From: JBBTIS01 sp038059855
GTDB taxonomy: Bacteria > Elusimicrobiota > Elusimicrobia > JACQPE01
Length of the DNA stretch: 12,314 nucleotides
Assembly: GCA_964357255.1 (NCBI GenBank)
Contig: CAYHKQ010000067.1
Span: 1 to 12,314, forward strand
Direction of reading: 5' to 3'
The position numbers were made by a program, and so were the translations under genes. Positions 5,179-12,314 of this stretch are shown piece after piece (the first letter of the stretch is position 1; every line of letters begins with the position of its first letter). Below the pieces are notes generated by a model, which saw only the letters and a program-made list of their open reading frames with translations, ran no database searches and was not told the DNA's origin.

Positions 5179-6758
5179 GCGCGAAATATATTTTTGTCAC
5201 GGGCGGTGTTTCGAGTTCGCTCGGCAAAGGCATTGCCGCGGCGTCCATTGCCTGTTTGCTCAAATCGCGCGGACTTCGCGTTTCACTCTTAAAGCTCGAT
5301 CCGTATATTAACGTGGACGCCGGCACTATGAATCCTTATCAGCACGGCGAAGTTTACGTTACGGCCGACGGCGCGGAGACTGATTTGGATTTGGGCCATT
5401 ACGAGCGCTTTACCCATGCCGATATGTTGCGCGAGAACAATGTCACAGCGGGCCAGGTTTATGAGTCCGTAATTAAAGCCGAACGCGAGGGGAAATTTCT
5501 GGGCCAAACAGTCCAGATCATTCCCCATGTGACCAACGAGATCAAACGCCGCATGGCGCTTATTGGGCAGAAGGCGGACGTGGTCATTATCGAGGTTGGC
5601 GGCACGGTGGGCGACATCGAGGGCCTGCCGTTTTTGGAGGCGGCCCGCCAATGGCGGCTTGACTATGGCCGTGATAACGTGGTCTATGTTCATGTGACCC
5701 TTCTGCCGTACGTGGCGGCAAGCGAAGAGTTGAAAACTAAGCCTACTCAGCACTCCGTCAACAAACTCCGCGAGATCGGCATTGACCCGGATATCATTAT
5801 TGCCCGGGCCGACCGCAGAATTTCAGAGGAGCTCAAGGCCAAAATATCGCTTTTCACCAGCGTGCCCAAGGAAGCGGTGATTGACGCCTCGGACGTCTCG
5901 TGTATTTATGAGGTGCCGCTGATGTTTGCCCGCCAGGGCGTGGACGAGCAGATTTTGATGCTTTTGAGATCCCGCGCCCGCCATCGCGACTTGGATCACT
6001 GGTCGCGAATGGTGGAAATTTACAAGAATCCCGATCATGAAATTACGATTCATGTGGCTGGAAAGTATACCGAGCTTAAGGACGCCTATAAATCTATATG
6101 GGAGGCCTTAGCCCACGGCGGCGTGGCCAATCGGGCCAAGGTCCGCGTGCAATACGTGGACACGGAGTCGGCCGGCCTTGAAGCCGACCTTTCCTCGGCG
6201 CGCGGAATTTTAGTGCCCGGGGGTTTCGGGGACCGCGGCATCGAGGGTAAAATCGAGGCCTGCCGCATCGCCCGCGAGAAGAAGATTCCTTTTTTTGGCA
6301 TATGCCTGGGCCTTCAGGTGGCAACCGTGGAATTCGCGCGCCATGTCTTAGGCTGGAAGGGCGCTCATTCCACCGAGTTTGACGCGAAGACCCGTCATCC
6401 CGTCATTGATTTGCTCAAAGAGCAAAAGGCCGTTCGCCAAATGGGCGCCACGATGCGCCTGGGTAATTACCCCTGCCGCCTCAAACGCCACTCCCTGGCC
6501 GCTAAGGCCTATAACGCCGGCGAAATTTTGGAGCGCCACCGCCACCGCTACGAGCTTAATAATCGCTACCGGGAAGATTTGGAGAAAGGGGGTCTGGTTG
6601 TTTCCGGGGTTTATCCCAAGAAAAAACTTGCCGAAATCATCGAAATCAAAAATCACCCGTGGTTTGTCGGCGTGCAATTTCATCCCGAACTGCGCTCGCG
6701 CCCCTTAGATCCCCACCCGCTTTTTCGCGATTTCATCTCCGCCGCGCTGAAGAATTAA
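5175..6758 (+). CDS. pyrG: CTP synthase (glutamine-hydrolysing)
   Basis: The enzyme converts UTP to CTP using ATP and ammonia released from glutamine. The 527 residues are close to the usual 530-545. The N-terminal synthetase domain begins KYIFVTGGVSSSLGKGI and holds the LDPYINVDAGTMNP and KTKPTQHSV signatures. The C-terminal class-I glutamine amidotransferase domain has PGGFGDRG, the nucleophile Cys377 in GICLGLQ, and His503 with Glu505 in VQFHPEL, completing the triad. All key residues are present. The ATG overlaps the kinase stop as ATGA, with a GAGG ribosome site seven bases upstream, so translation should be coupled. CTP is the cosubstrate of KdsB, and pyrG next to kds genes is a recurring arrangement in Gram-negative bacteria. 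The stop is followed by a 43-base gap before kdsA. Confidence 0.97.
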   Translation: MSAKYIFVTGGVSSSLGKGIAAASIACLLKSRGLRVSLLKLDPYINVDAGTMNPYQHGEVYVTADGAETDLDLGHYERFTHADMLRENNVTAGQVYESVIKAEREGKFLGQTVQIIPHVTNEIKRRMALIGQKADVVIIEVGGTVGDIEGLPFLEAARQWRLDYGRDNVVYVHVTLLPYVAASEELKTKPTQHSVNKLREIGIDPDIIIARADRRISEELKAKISLFTSVPKEAVIDASDVSCIYEVPLMFARQGVDEQILMLLRSRARHRDLDHWSRMVEIYKNPDHEITIHVAGKYTELKDAYKSIWEALAHGGVANRAKVRVQYVDTESAGLEADLSSARGILVPGGFGDRGIEGKIEACRIAREKKIPFFGICLGLQVATVEFARHVLGWKGAHSTEFDAKTRHPVIDLLKEQKAVRQMGATMRLGNYPCRLKRHSLAAKAYNAGEILERHRHRYELNNRYREDLEKGGLVVSGVYPKKKLAEIIEIKNHPWFVGVQFHPELRSRPLDPHPLFRDFISAALKN

Positions 6759-6801
6759 TGAAAAGGGATCTTTCTAGCGAAAGGAAAATTGAGAAATTTG
6801 C

Positions 6802-7638
6802 ATGAGTAAGGTCTTGTCTGAGATCGCCATTGGGCCGGTTAAAATCAGCAATAGCCGGCCGTTGATCGCAATCGGCGGATGTTGTTCCATTGAGTCGGAA
6901 GAGCTGACCTTTAAAGTCGCCTCGGAGCTTCGGGAAATTTTTCAGGGGCTTGGCGTGGGATTTATTTTTAAGGCTTCGTTCGACAAGGCGAATCGAAGCT
7001 CGGCGCGCTCTTGGCGGGGATTGGGCGCGCGAAGAGGTTTGGAAATTTTGGGAAAAATTCGGCGCCGGCTTGGCGTGCCGGTGTTGACCGACATTCACGA
7101 ACCGGCGCAGGCATCCTTAGCGGCCAAAGTGGCGGACATTTTGCAAATACCGGCCTTCCTTAGCCGGCAGACGGATTTGATCGCGGCCGCGGCCAAAACC
7201 GGGCGAGTTATCAATGTTAAGAAGGGCCAGTTCATGTCCCCCTGGGAATGTTCCAATGTTATTGATAAGGTGGCGTCGGCCGGCAACAGCCGGGTCATGC
7301 TGACCGAGCGCGGTTTTATGTTCGGCTATAACAATCTTGTGGTGGACATGCGCTCCTTGGCTATTATGAGGGGATTGGGCGCGCCCGTGATTTATGACGC
7401 GACGCACTCTTTGCAACTTCCGGGCGGGAAGGGAACTTCAACCGGTGGTTTGGCGCGCTATATCGCGCCCTTGGCCCGGGCCGCTGCGGGCGTGGGTATC
7501 GCCGGGATTTTTTTTGAGACGCACCCTCATCCGTCCCGGGCCAAATGCGACGGCCCCAATACTCTTGGGCTCGGCGACGTTGGGCCCCTGTGGAGGCAAT
7601 TGATGGGGATTGATGCTATAGTTAAAAATGGCCGATAA
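6802..7638 (+). CDS. kdsA: 3-deoxy-8-phosphooctulonate (Kdo-8-P) synthase
   Basis: KdsA condenses phosphoenolpyruvate with arabinose 5-phosphate to Kdo 8-phosphate. The 278 residues fit the family. Clear blocks are FKASFDKANRSS, DIHEPAQA, IPAFLSRQTDL, VKKGQF and DATHSLQLPGG. The four metal positions known from the Aquifex enzyme (Cys, His, Glu, Asp) correspond to Cys28, His202, Glu239 and Asp250, and their spacings of 174, 37 and 11 residues equal those of the Aquifex protein. This points to the metal-dependent class. Unusually, the residue before the ligand is also cysteine (Cys27) where the Aquifex protein has proline. The C-terminal AKCDGP resembles the E. coli (metal-free) class. The Shine-Dalgarno signal before the ATG is weak. 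The stop overlaps the next gene by 11 bases. Confidence 0.96.
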   Translation: MSKVLSEIAIGPVKISNSRPLIAIGGCCSIESEELTFKVASELREIFQGLGVGFIFKASFDKANRSSARSWRGLGARRGLEILGKIRRRLGVPVLTDIHEPAQASLAAKVADILQIPAFLSRQTDLIAAAAKTGRVINVKKGQFMSPWECSNVIDKVASAGNSRVMLTERGFMFGYNNLVVDMRSLAIMRGLGAPVIYDATHSLQLPGGKGTSTGGLARYIAPLARAAAGVGIAGIFFETHPHPSRAKCDGPNTLGLGDVGPLWRQLMGIDAIVKNGR

Positions 7639-7945
7639 ACAAATTCAAATGCAATCGCAAATCCAACCGCCCGGGAGAGGAAAACCTGAGGCTCCATTCG
7701 TCCCTTGTCCCGTCTGTAAAGGGGAAAATAAGCCGAAAGCGAAAACGTGCAAGAAATGCGGTTATGATTTGTCTTCTCCGCCTCTGTGGTTGCCGACGTG
7801 GAAATGGCATCTCAAGACCCTGGGCGTAATTTATGCGGTTTTGATCGTCGCCTATTTTGCGATTGACGCGATTTTAAGGCAGATGCCGCCCCCTATGCAT
7901 CTTCGTGAACTGCCGCCGGAAATGACGCCGTGGCTCAAGAAGTGA
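7628..7945 (+). CDS. Small zinc-ribbon, single-pass membrane protein
   Basis: This 105-residue protein has a polar, Gln-rich start. A four-cysteine zinc ribbon follows at residues 27-44 (CPVC, then CKKC), of the kind found in many short zinc-ribbon proteins. After a Trp- and Pro-rich linker there is one hydrophobic helix at about 63-84 (LGVIYAVLIVAYFAIDAIL) and a short Pro-rich tail. Zn binding by Cys27, Cys30, Cys41 and Cys44 is inferred from the spacing. Without a signal peptide, the ribbon is probably cytoplasmic and the tail outside. I do not recognise a named family. The gene overlaps kdsA by 11 bases and ends seven bases before kdsD, so it is tightly held inside the Kdo pathway run. A tethering or regulatory role is speculation. 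Confidence 0.75.
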   Translation: MADKQIQMQSQIQPPGRGKPEAPFVPCPVCKGENKPKAKTCKKCGYDLSSPPLWLPTWKWHLKTLGVIYAVLIVAYFAIDAILRQMPPPMHLRELPPEMTPWLKK

Positions 7946-7952
7946 GCGAGAC

Positions 7953-8945
7953 GTGAGGCGTGAGACGAAAACGGCCCATCTACTTGCTCTAGCTAGGAAA
8001 GTTTTTAAGATCGAGGAGGCCGGATTACGGGTAACCCGGCGGGCGTTGGGGCAAGATTTTCTTCGCGCTGTTGATCGCTTAAAAAACATTCGTGGCCGCG
8101 TTATCGTCATCGGGGTCGGCAAGTCCGGTCTGATCGGCAGGAAATTGGCCGCGACGCTTACTTCCACCGGCACTTCCGCGATTTTTATGCATCCGTCGGA
8201 AGCCCTTCATGGCGACTTGGGTTTGGTTGACGGGAATGACGCTGTTTTGGCCTTGTCTTTTTCCGGTGAAACCGAAGAGCTTAAGAAACTTTTGCCTTTT
8301 CTGCGGCGCTTGAAAATCCCCATTGTCGCGATTACGGGGTATCGCAGTTCGCGCCTGGCCAAGGAGTCGGACGTGACGCTCGATGCCCCTGTGCGCAGGG
8401 AAGCCTGCCCTTACAATATAACGCCCACGGCCAGCGCTACGGCCATGTTGGCCTTGGGCGATGCTTTGGCCATGGCTTTAATGAAAGCCAAGGGGTTCGG
8501 CAGGGAGGATTTTGCCCGTTTTCATCCGGGCGGCGCGCTGGGGCGGCGGCTGAATTTATTGGTTGAAGATGTCATGCGCCGAGGAGCGGCCAATCCCATT
8601 GTGCGCGAAGCGGCCGACGTGCGCGAGGCGCTTTTTGTGATGACGAAGACGCGATCGGGCGCGGCCAGCGTGGTGGACCACAGGGGCCGGCTTGCGGGAT
8701 TTTTTACGGACGGGGATTTGCGCCGCTATCTCCATCGAAAGGGAAAAGAGCGAGAAAACGGCGTTTTTCTTTTGGACCGCCCGGTTCGGGACGTCATGAC
8801 GAAAAAACCGATGGCCCTGTCCCCGAAAGCGACCCTAGAGGACGCGGCGCGACTTTTTAAAAATAAAAATTTTGATAACGCTCCCGTCGTCGACGGCCGG
8901 GGATTTCCCATCGGCCTGATTGACGAGCGGGACCTATTGATTTAG
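7953..8945 (+). CDS. kdsD: D-arabinose 5-phosphate isomerase (KdsD/KpsF/GutQ family)
   Basis: The enzyme interconverts ribulose 5-phosphate and arabinose 5-phosphate, the first committed step towards Kdo. The 330 residues have the standard layout: a SIS sugar-isomerase domain (about 35-180) and two CBS domains (about 205-260 and 275-328). The four residues important in E. coli KdsD (Lys59, Glu111, Glu152, His193) align, each shifted by two, with Lys57 in GVGKSG, Glu109 in SGETEEL, Glu150 in REACP and His191 in FHPGGALG. HPSEALHGDLG is also typical. The start is GTG at 7953, the only reasonable in-frame choice, with a weak ribosome site. It lies seven bases after the zinc-ribbon gene. Its stop (8943-8945) overlaps sequence that looks like the true beginning of mfd. 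kpsF is an alternative symbol if a capsule locus exists. Confidence 0.94.
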   Translation: MRRETKTAHLLALARKVFKIEEAGLRVTRRALGQDFLRAVDRLKNIRGRVIVIGVGKSGLIGRKLAATLTSTGTSAIFMHPSEALHGDLGLVDGNDAVLALSFSGETEELKKLLPFLRRLKIPIVAITGYRSSRLAKESDVTLDAPVRREACPYNITPTASATAMLALGDALAMALMKAKGFGREDFARFHPGGALGRRLNLLVEDVMRRGAANPIVREAADVREALFVMTKTRSGAASVVDHRGRLAGFFTDGDLRRYLHRKGKERENGVFLLDRPVRDVMTKKPMALSPKATLEDAARLFKNKNFDNAPVVDGRGFPIGLIDERDLLI

Positions 8946-9007
8946 CGGTCGAGAGAATCAAGGAACTTTTTTGTGAGAGTGAACCGCTTGGCCGTTTAGC
9001 CGCTGTT

Positions 9008-12000
9008 ATGCACTCGATCCGCAACTCGTTTCATCCCTACATCGTCTTAAATTACATTATTAGCCAGACGCCGAAATCCCGATGGGTTTTTGTTTTTTCC
9101 CATGAGTTGGAGGCCAGGGATTTTTTGCGCGAACTCGATTCCCTGGGCGATCTGCTGGGCTTGCCCCGTCCCAGGCTGGCCTTTTTTCCGGACCGCGACG
9201 AGGGCGAGCGGATTTACGCGCAAGACCGGCTGGCCCGGGGAGAGTTGGACGGATTGGCCGGTTCTTTTTTTGCCCTCACGCGCGAGTGTCAGAGCCCCGA
9301 CGGCCTTGCCGCTAGGCGCCTTGTGCTCGTCCCGGACGCCGTCATAACCCGGCGGGAGATCTCGGAGCGGTTTGCGGAATTTGGATTTAAGAGAGTGGAC
9401 ATGGTGGAGAACGTGGGCGAGTTTGCCCTGCGCGGCCAAGTGGTGGACTGTTTCGGCGCCGCGCACGCGGCGCCTATACGGGTTCTTTTTCGCGGCGACA
9501 CAGTGGAAACCCTGCGCCTTTTTGACCCGATCAGCCAGGAATCCGAGGGATTTCTCAGTGAAGCCCTGATTTTACCCGTGAACGGGGGCCAGGGGGGAGA
9601 TTTGGGCGCTTATCTTGGCCAGTGTTCCGTGGTGTACGAGAAGCCGGAATTGGCCGCGCACGTGGGGCCCTGGCTTGCCGCTCAAGAGGGCGCTGTTTTT
9701 GGCGCTTTCAAAGAAGGCGCTTTGAGCTTCCCTGTCGTCGCGAACGTCCCGTTTGCCGGTAGCGTCAAAGTTTTTTTTCAAGAGGCGGTTTCTTTGGCCG
9801 AGCGGGGGTATTCCCTGCGTTTAGCGGCCCCCACTCTTGGCGACGAAGAGAGGGCGCGTGAGCTCATCGGTGAAACCGCGCGGGAGGCAGGCGTTGCCAA
9901 TATTCCCATCCGATGGTCGGTGAGCGCTTTGGGCGGGGGATGCCGGGATGACGGCAAGAAATTTTGGCTCGTCAACACGGCCGAGATTTTTAGCAGAATT
10001 CCCGTGCGGGTGGCCGGCCCTATTAGCTCGCGCCGAGGCGCGGGAGGCCCCAAGCGGACGAAGTCGTTTCAAGAAAGCCTGTTGGAGCTCAAACTCGGCG
10101 ACTATGTCGTTCATGAGATTTATGGAATTTGTCGTTACAGGGGTTTAGAACGCGTCAAGGACATGGAAGGCCGTCCCCACGGGGAGTTTTTACGTCTGGA
10201 ATTCGCCAGGAGCGACCGCCTTTTCGTCAACCCCGAGGATTTGGCCTGGATTCATAAATATGTCACGGTTGGCGCGCGCCAAACCCCGCGTCTGTCGAGC
10301 CTGGATGCGCGAAGCTTCGAGGCCGTCAAAGGCCGCGTGCGCGAGGATGTCAGAAAATTTTGCCAGGACCTCTTAAAACTCATGGCCAAGCGCTCTACCC
10401 TTGGCGCGGCCCGGATGTCGGCCACGAGCCATTGGGAAAAAGAATTTGCTGAAAGTTTTCCCTATGAAGAAACGCCGGATCAGATCAAAGCCATCGGCGA
10501 GGTGACGCGCGGCATGGAGGGCCTGCGGCCCATGGAGCGCCTGGTGGTGGGCGACGTGGGTTTTGGCAAAACCGAGGTGGCCATCCGCGCCGCTTTCCGC
10601 GCCGTGACCAATGGCGCGCAAGTGTGCCTGCTGGCTCCCACCACGATTCTGGCTGACCAGCATTACAGGAGTTTCCTTTCCCGTTTTGTGTCCTATCCGG
10701 TCAGTATCGGTCTTTTTTCGCGGTTTACCTCGTCTAAAGATATCAAGAGCTCCATCGGGTTTTTGAAAAAAGGCCGGATTGATATCGCTATCGGAACTCA
10801 TCGTCTTTTAAGCGCGGATGTGCGTTTTAAAAATCTCGGCCTTTTGATCGTTGACGAGGAACATCGCTTCGGCGTCAAGGCCAAAGAGCGTTTGAAGTTT
10901 TTGAGCGCGACGGCGCACACCTTGAGCCTTTCGGCCACGCCGATTCCAAGAACGCTTTCCTCGGCCCTTTCCGGTATTAAAGATATCTCCGTGATCGAGA
11001 GCCCTCCTGTGGGCCGTTTGCCCATCGAGACCTGGCTGGGACCCTGGGAGCAGGAATTGGCCGCGCGCGCTATTCGCTATGAGTTGGGCCGCGCCGGGCA
11101 GGTGTTTTATGTTTTAAACGACATCGCCAAACTCCCCGGTCTTGCCCGTGAGCTCGAGATTTTGATTCCCGGCCTTCGCACCGCGATCTGCCACGGCCAA
11201 ATGAGCGCGGCCCAGGTCGAGCGCGCCATGCAACGTTTTTTGGAGCGCGAGATTGATGTTCTGGTCGCTTCTTCGATTATTGAGTCGGGCCTTGATATTC
11301 CGACGGTCAATACGCTCATTATCGAGGAAGCGCAGAACTTTGGTCTGGCCCAGCTCTATCAGTTGCGAGGGCGCATCGGCAGAAAGGACGTCAAGGCTTA
11401 CGCGTATTTTTTCTATCCGCGCGCTAAAGAGTGGGGGGATTTGAGCGCCACGGCCAAGGAGCGCTTGAACGCCATTCGGGAATTCGGCGAGCTCGGTTGC
11501 GGCATGCGTCTGGCTTTGAGGGATTTGGAAATCCGAGGCGCCGGAGATATGCTGGGGGTTCGCCAGCATGGTTTTGTTTCTAAGGTGGGGCTTGAGCTGT
11601 ATTCAAAGTTGATTCAGGAAGAAATGAATAACCTTCGCGACGACCGACGGCAGTCGGCCGGCGATCAGCGAATCCAAGCCCATGATTGGCCCAAGGTGGT
11701 TTTAGATATCGCGGCCTTCTTGCCTGAGGATTATCTTCCCAGCGAAATGGAGCGCGTATCGTATTACCGGCGCTTCTCGCAATGCCGTGGCGAGGGGGAG
11801 ATTGAAAAGATTTTCAAGGAACTCAAAGACCGTTGCGGCTTCGTGCCGCCTGAGGCCCGGGAGCTTCGCGCGCTTTTGAGATTGCGCCTGGCTGGGCGGC
11901 GTTTGGGCCTGGGGGCGATCGAAGGGCTTGGGGAGGGCCGCGTCCGGTTTGAATTTTCGCCGCAATCCGAGTCCAAGGCCAAATTGGCAAGTTGGCTCTT

Positions 12001-12148
12001 GGCCGAATTTCCCAGCCGCCTTCGTTTCGAGACCGAGCGCGAAGGATTTGTGATCGAGGGCTTAGCCGCCCCCGCCCAGGTCCTCGACTTCCTAACCCGC
12101 GCCGCAACTCAAACCGGGGCCGGCCGCCGGCTTGTTCCCGGGCCGTGA
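9008..12148 (+). CDS. mfd: Transcription-repair coupling factor Mfd
   Basis: Mfd is a DNA translocase that removes RNA polymerase stalled at lesions and recruits UvrA. From ATG 9008 there are 1046 residues; E. coli Mfd has 1148. The order is a UvrB-like N-terminal region (about 1-230), the CarD-like RNA-polymerase-interacting domain from about 360 (LGDYVVHEIYGICRYRGLE), and the RecG-type motor. The motor has Walker A GDVGFGKT (515-522), DEEHRFG from 616, SATPIPRT (642-649), an IIESGLDIP block and QLRGRIGR (785-792). A C-terminal regulatory domain (about 890-1020) contains LPSEMERVSYYRR. No Shine-Dalgarno sequence precedes the ATG. The frame is open back to 8924 and reads as plausible Mfd N-terminus (ending RLAAVMHSIR), but without ATG, GTG or TTG. 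An ATT at 8936 is the best upstream start. It is the last gene of the rightward run. Confidence 0.95.
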   Translation: MHSIRNSFHPYIVLNYIISQTPKSRWVFVFSHELEARDFLRELDSLGDLLGLPRPRLAFFPDRDEGERIYAQDRLARGELDGLAGSFFALTRECQSPDGLAARRLVLVPDAVITRREISERFAEFGFKRVDMVENVGEFALRGQVVDCFGAAHAAPIRVLFRGDTVETLRLFDPISQESEGFLSEALILPVNGGQGGDLGAYLGQCSVVYEKPELAAHVGPWLAAQEGAVFGAFKEGALSFPVVANVPFAGSVKVFFQEAVSLAERGYSLRLAAPTLGDEERARELIGETAREAGVANIPIRWSVSALGGGCRDDGKKFWLVNTAEIFSRIPVRVAGPISSRRGAGGPKRTKSFQESLLELKLGDYVVHEIYGICRYRGLERVKDMEGRPHGEFLRLEFARSDRLFVNPEDLAWIHKYVTVGARQTPRLSSLDARSFEAVKGRVREDVRKFCQDLLKLMAKRSTLGAARMSATSHWEKEFAESFPYEETPDQIKAIGEVTRGMEGLRPMERLVVGDVGFGKTEVAIRAAFRAVTNGAQVCLLAPTTILADQHYRSFLSRFVSYPVSIGLFSRFTSSKDIKSSIGFLKKGRIDIAIGTHRLLSADVRFKNLGLLIVDEEHRFGVKAKERLKFLSATAHTLSLSATPIPRTLSSALSGIKDISVIESPPVGRLPIETWLGPWEQELAARAIRYELGRAGQVFYVLNDIAKLPGLARELEILIPGLRTAICHGQMSAAQVERAMQRFLEREIDVLVASSIIESGLDIPTVNTLIIEEAQNFGLAQLYQLRGRIGRKDVKAYAYFFYPRAKEWGDLSATAKERLNAIREFGELGCGMRLALRDLEIRGAGDMLGVRQHGFVSKVGLELYSKLIQEEMNNLRDDRRQSAGDQRIQAHDWPKVVLDIAAFLPEDYLPSEMERVSYYRRFSQCRGEGEIEKIFKELKDRCGFVPPEARELRALLRLRLAGRRLGLGAIEGLGEGRVRFEFSPQSESKAKLASWLLAEFPSRLRFETEREGFVIEGLAAPAQVLDFLTRAATQTGAGRRLVPGP

Positions 12149-12153
12149 TTATT

Positions 12154-12314
12154 TTATCGTCCGTTGCTGGGGGATTTGTCGGAGCCCAGCCCGGCCCTTA
12201 AGGCTCGGACTTCGGATTTAAGGAGATCCATTTCGGCCCGGAGATCCTGGTGGTCCTGCGGATTGACCCAATAATGCGGGTTGACGAAACAAAGAATTTT
12301 TCCATCTCGAGCCT
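12154..12314 (-). CDS. C-terminal end of an unidentified leftward gene
   Basis: On the minus strand one frame is open from the window edge to the TAA at 12156-12154, giving 52 residues; the start lies outside. The piece begins ARDGKILCFVNPHYW, continues with a charged helix (LRAEMDLLKSEVRALRAGL) of heptad character and ends in a short polar tail, SDKSPSNGR. The other two minus-strand frames are less protein-like, and one stops within the segment. It converges on mfd with only five bases between the stops. The helix suggests a short C-terminal coiled coil. I do not recognise the family. Confidence 0.6.
   Translation of the reverse strand, partial: ARDGKILCFVNPHYWVNPQDHQDLRAEMDLLKSEVRALRAGLGSDKSPSNGR

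Noticed and set aside
10853..10864. DEEH instead of DEAD/DEAH in the Mfd motor
   Set aside because: DEEH-R-F-G is normal for Mfd, so it is not an anomaly.
12182..12206. Possible hairpin GAGCC...GGCTC after mfd
   Set aside because: Only five pairs with a 15-base loop and no T tract; it lies inside the convergent gene's coding sequence.

Overview
The window is an ordinary chromosomal stretch from a Gram-negative, lipopolysaccharide-making bacterium. It encodes heptose and Kdo precursor enzymes, CTP synthase and the transcription-repair coupling factor Mfd. The codons are G+C-rich and almost all of the DNA is coding. The phylum cannot be fixed from sequence alone. A deep-branching diderm phylum such as Elusimicrobiota or Omnitrophota is my guess, held weakly. 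No tRNA, rRNA, insertion sequence, CRISPR array, phage gene or clear intrinsic terminator was seen, and no stretch over 300 bases lacks a gene.

Region 1 (1-2339) holds accessory genes. A gene leaving the left edge on the minus strand encodes a GYF-like N-terminus, a long coiled coil and an Ala/Pro/Lys-rich tail. It diverges from a plus-strand gene for a small membrane-anchored protein of unknown function. That gene overlaps a short, single-domain biotin-protein ligase (birA). A minus-strand gene for a 107-residue coiled-coil protein converges on birA.

Region 2 (2699-12148) is one long plus-strand run with overlaps or very short gaps, probably an operon. In order it holds a MaoC-like hot-dog hydratase, a conserved protein resembling deoxyhypusine synthase, a heptose-7-phosphate kinase (HldE domain I only), CTP synthase (pyrG), Kdo-8-phosphate synthase (kdsA), a small zinc-ribbon membrane protein, arabinose-5-phosphate isomerase (kdsD/kpsF) and mfd. 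KdsD makes arabinose 5-phosphate, KdsA condenses it with phosphoenolpyruvate, and PyrG supplies the CTP that KdsB uses to activate Kdo. The heptose kinase feeds the ADP-heptose branch of the inner core. kdsB, kdsC and the heptose nucleotidyltransferase are not in the window. The last bases hold the C-terminal end of a minus-strand gene converging on mfd.

The points most worth a second look are these. Three -10 boxes each end exactly six bases before a start codon, which suggests leaderless transcripts. birA and mfd both appear to begin upstream of any usable ATG/GTG/TTG start. Two uncharacterised proteins are embedded in the Kdo/heptose operon. KdsA carries the metal-class cysteine as part of a Cys-Cys pair. 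I found no clear evidence of a wholly new defence or mobile system.
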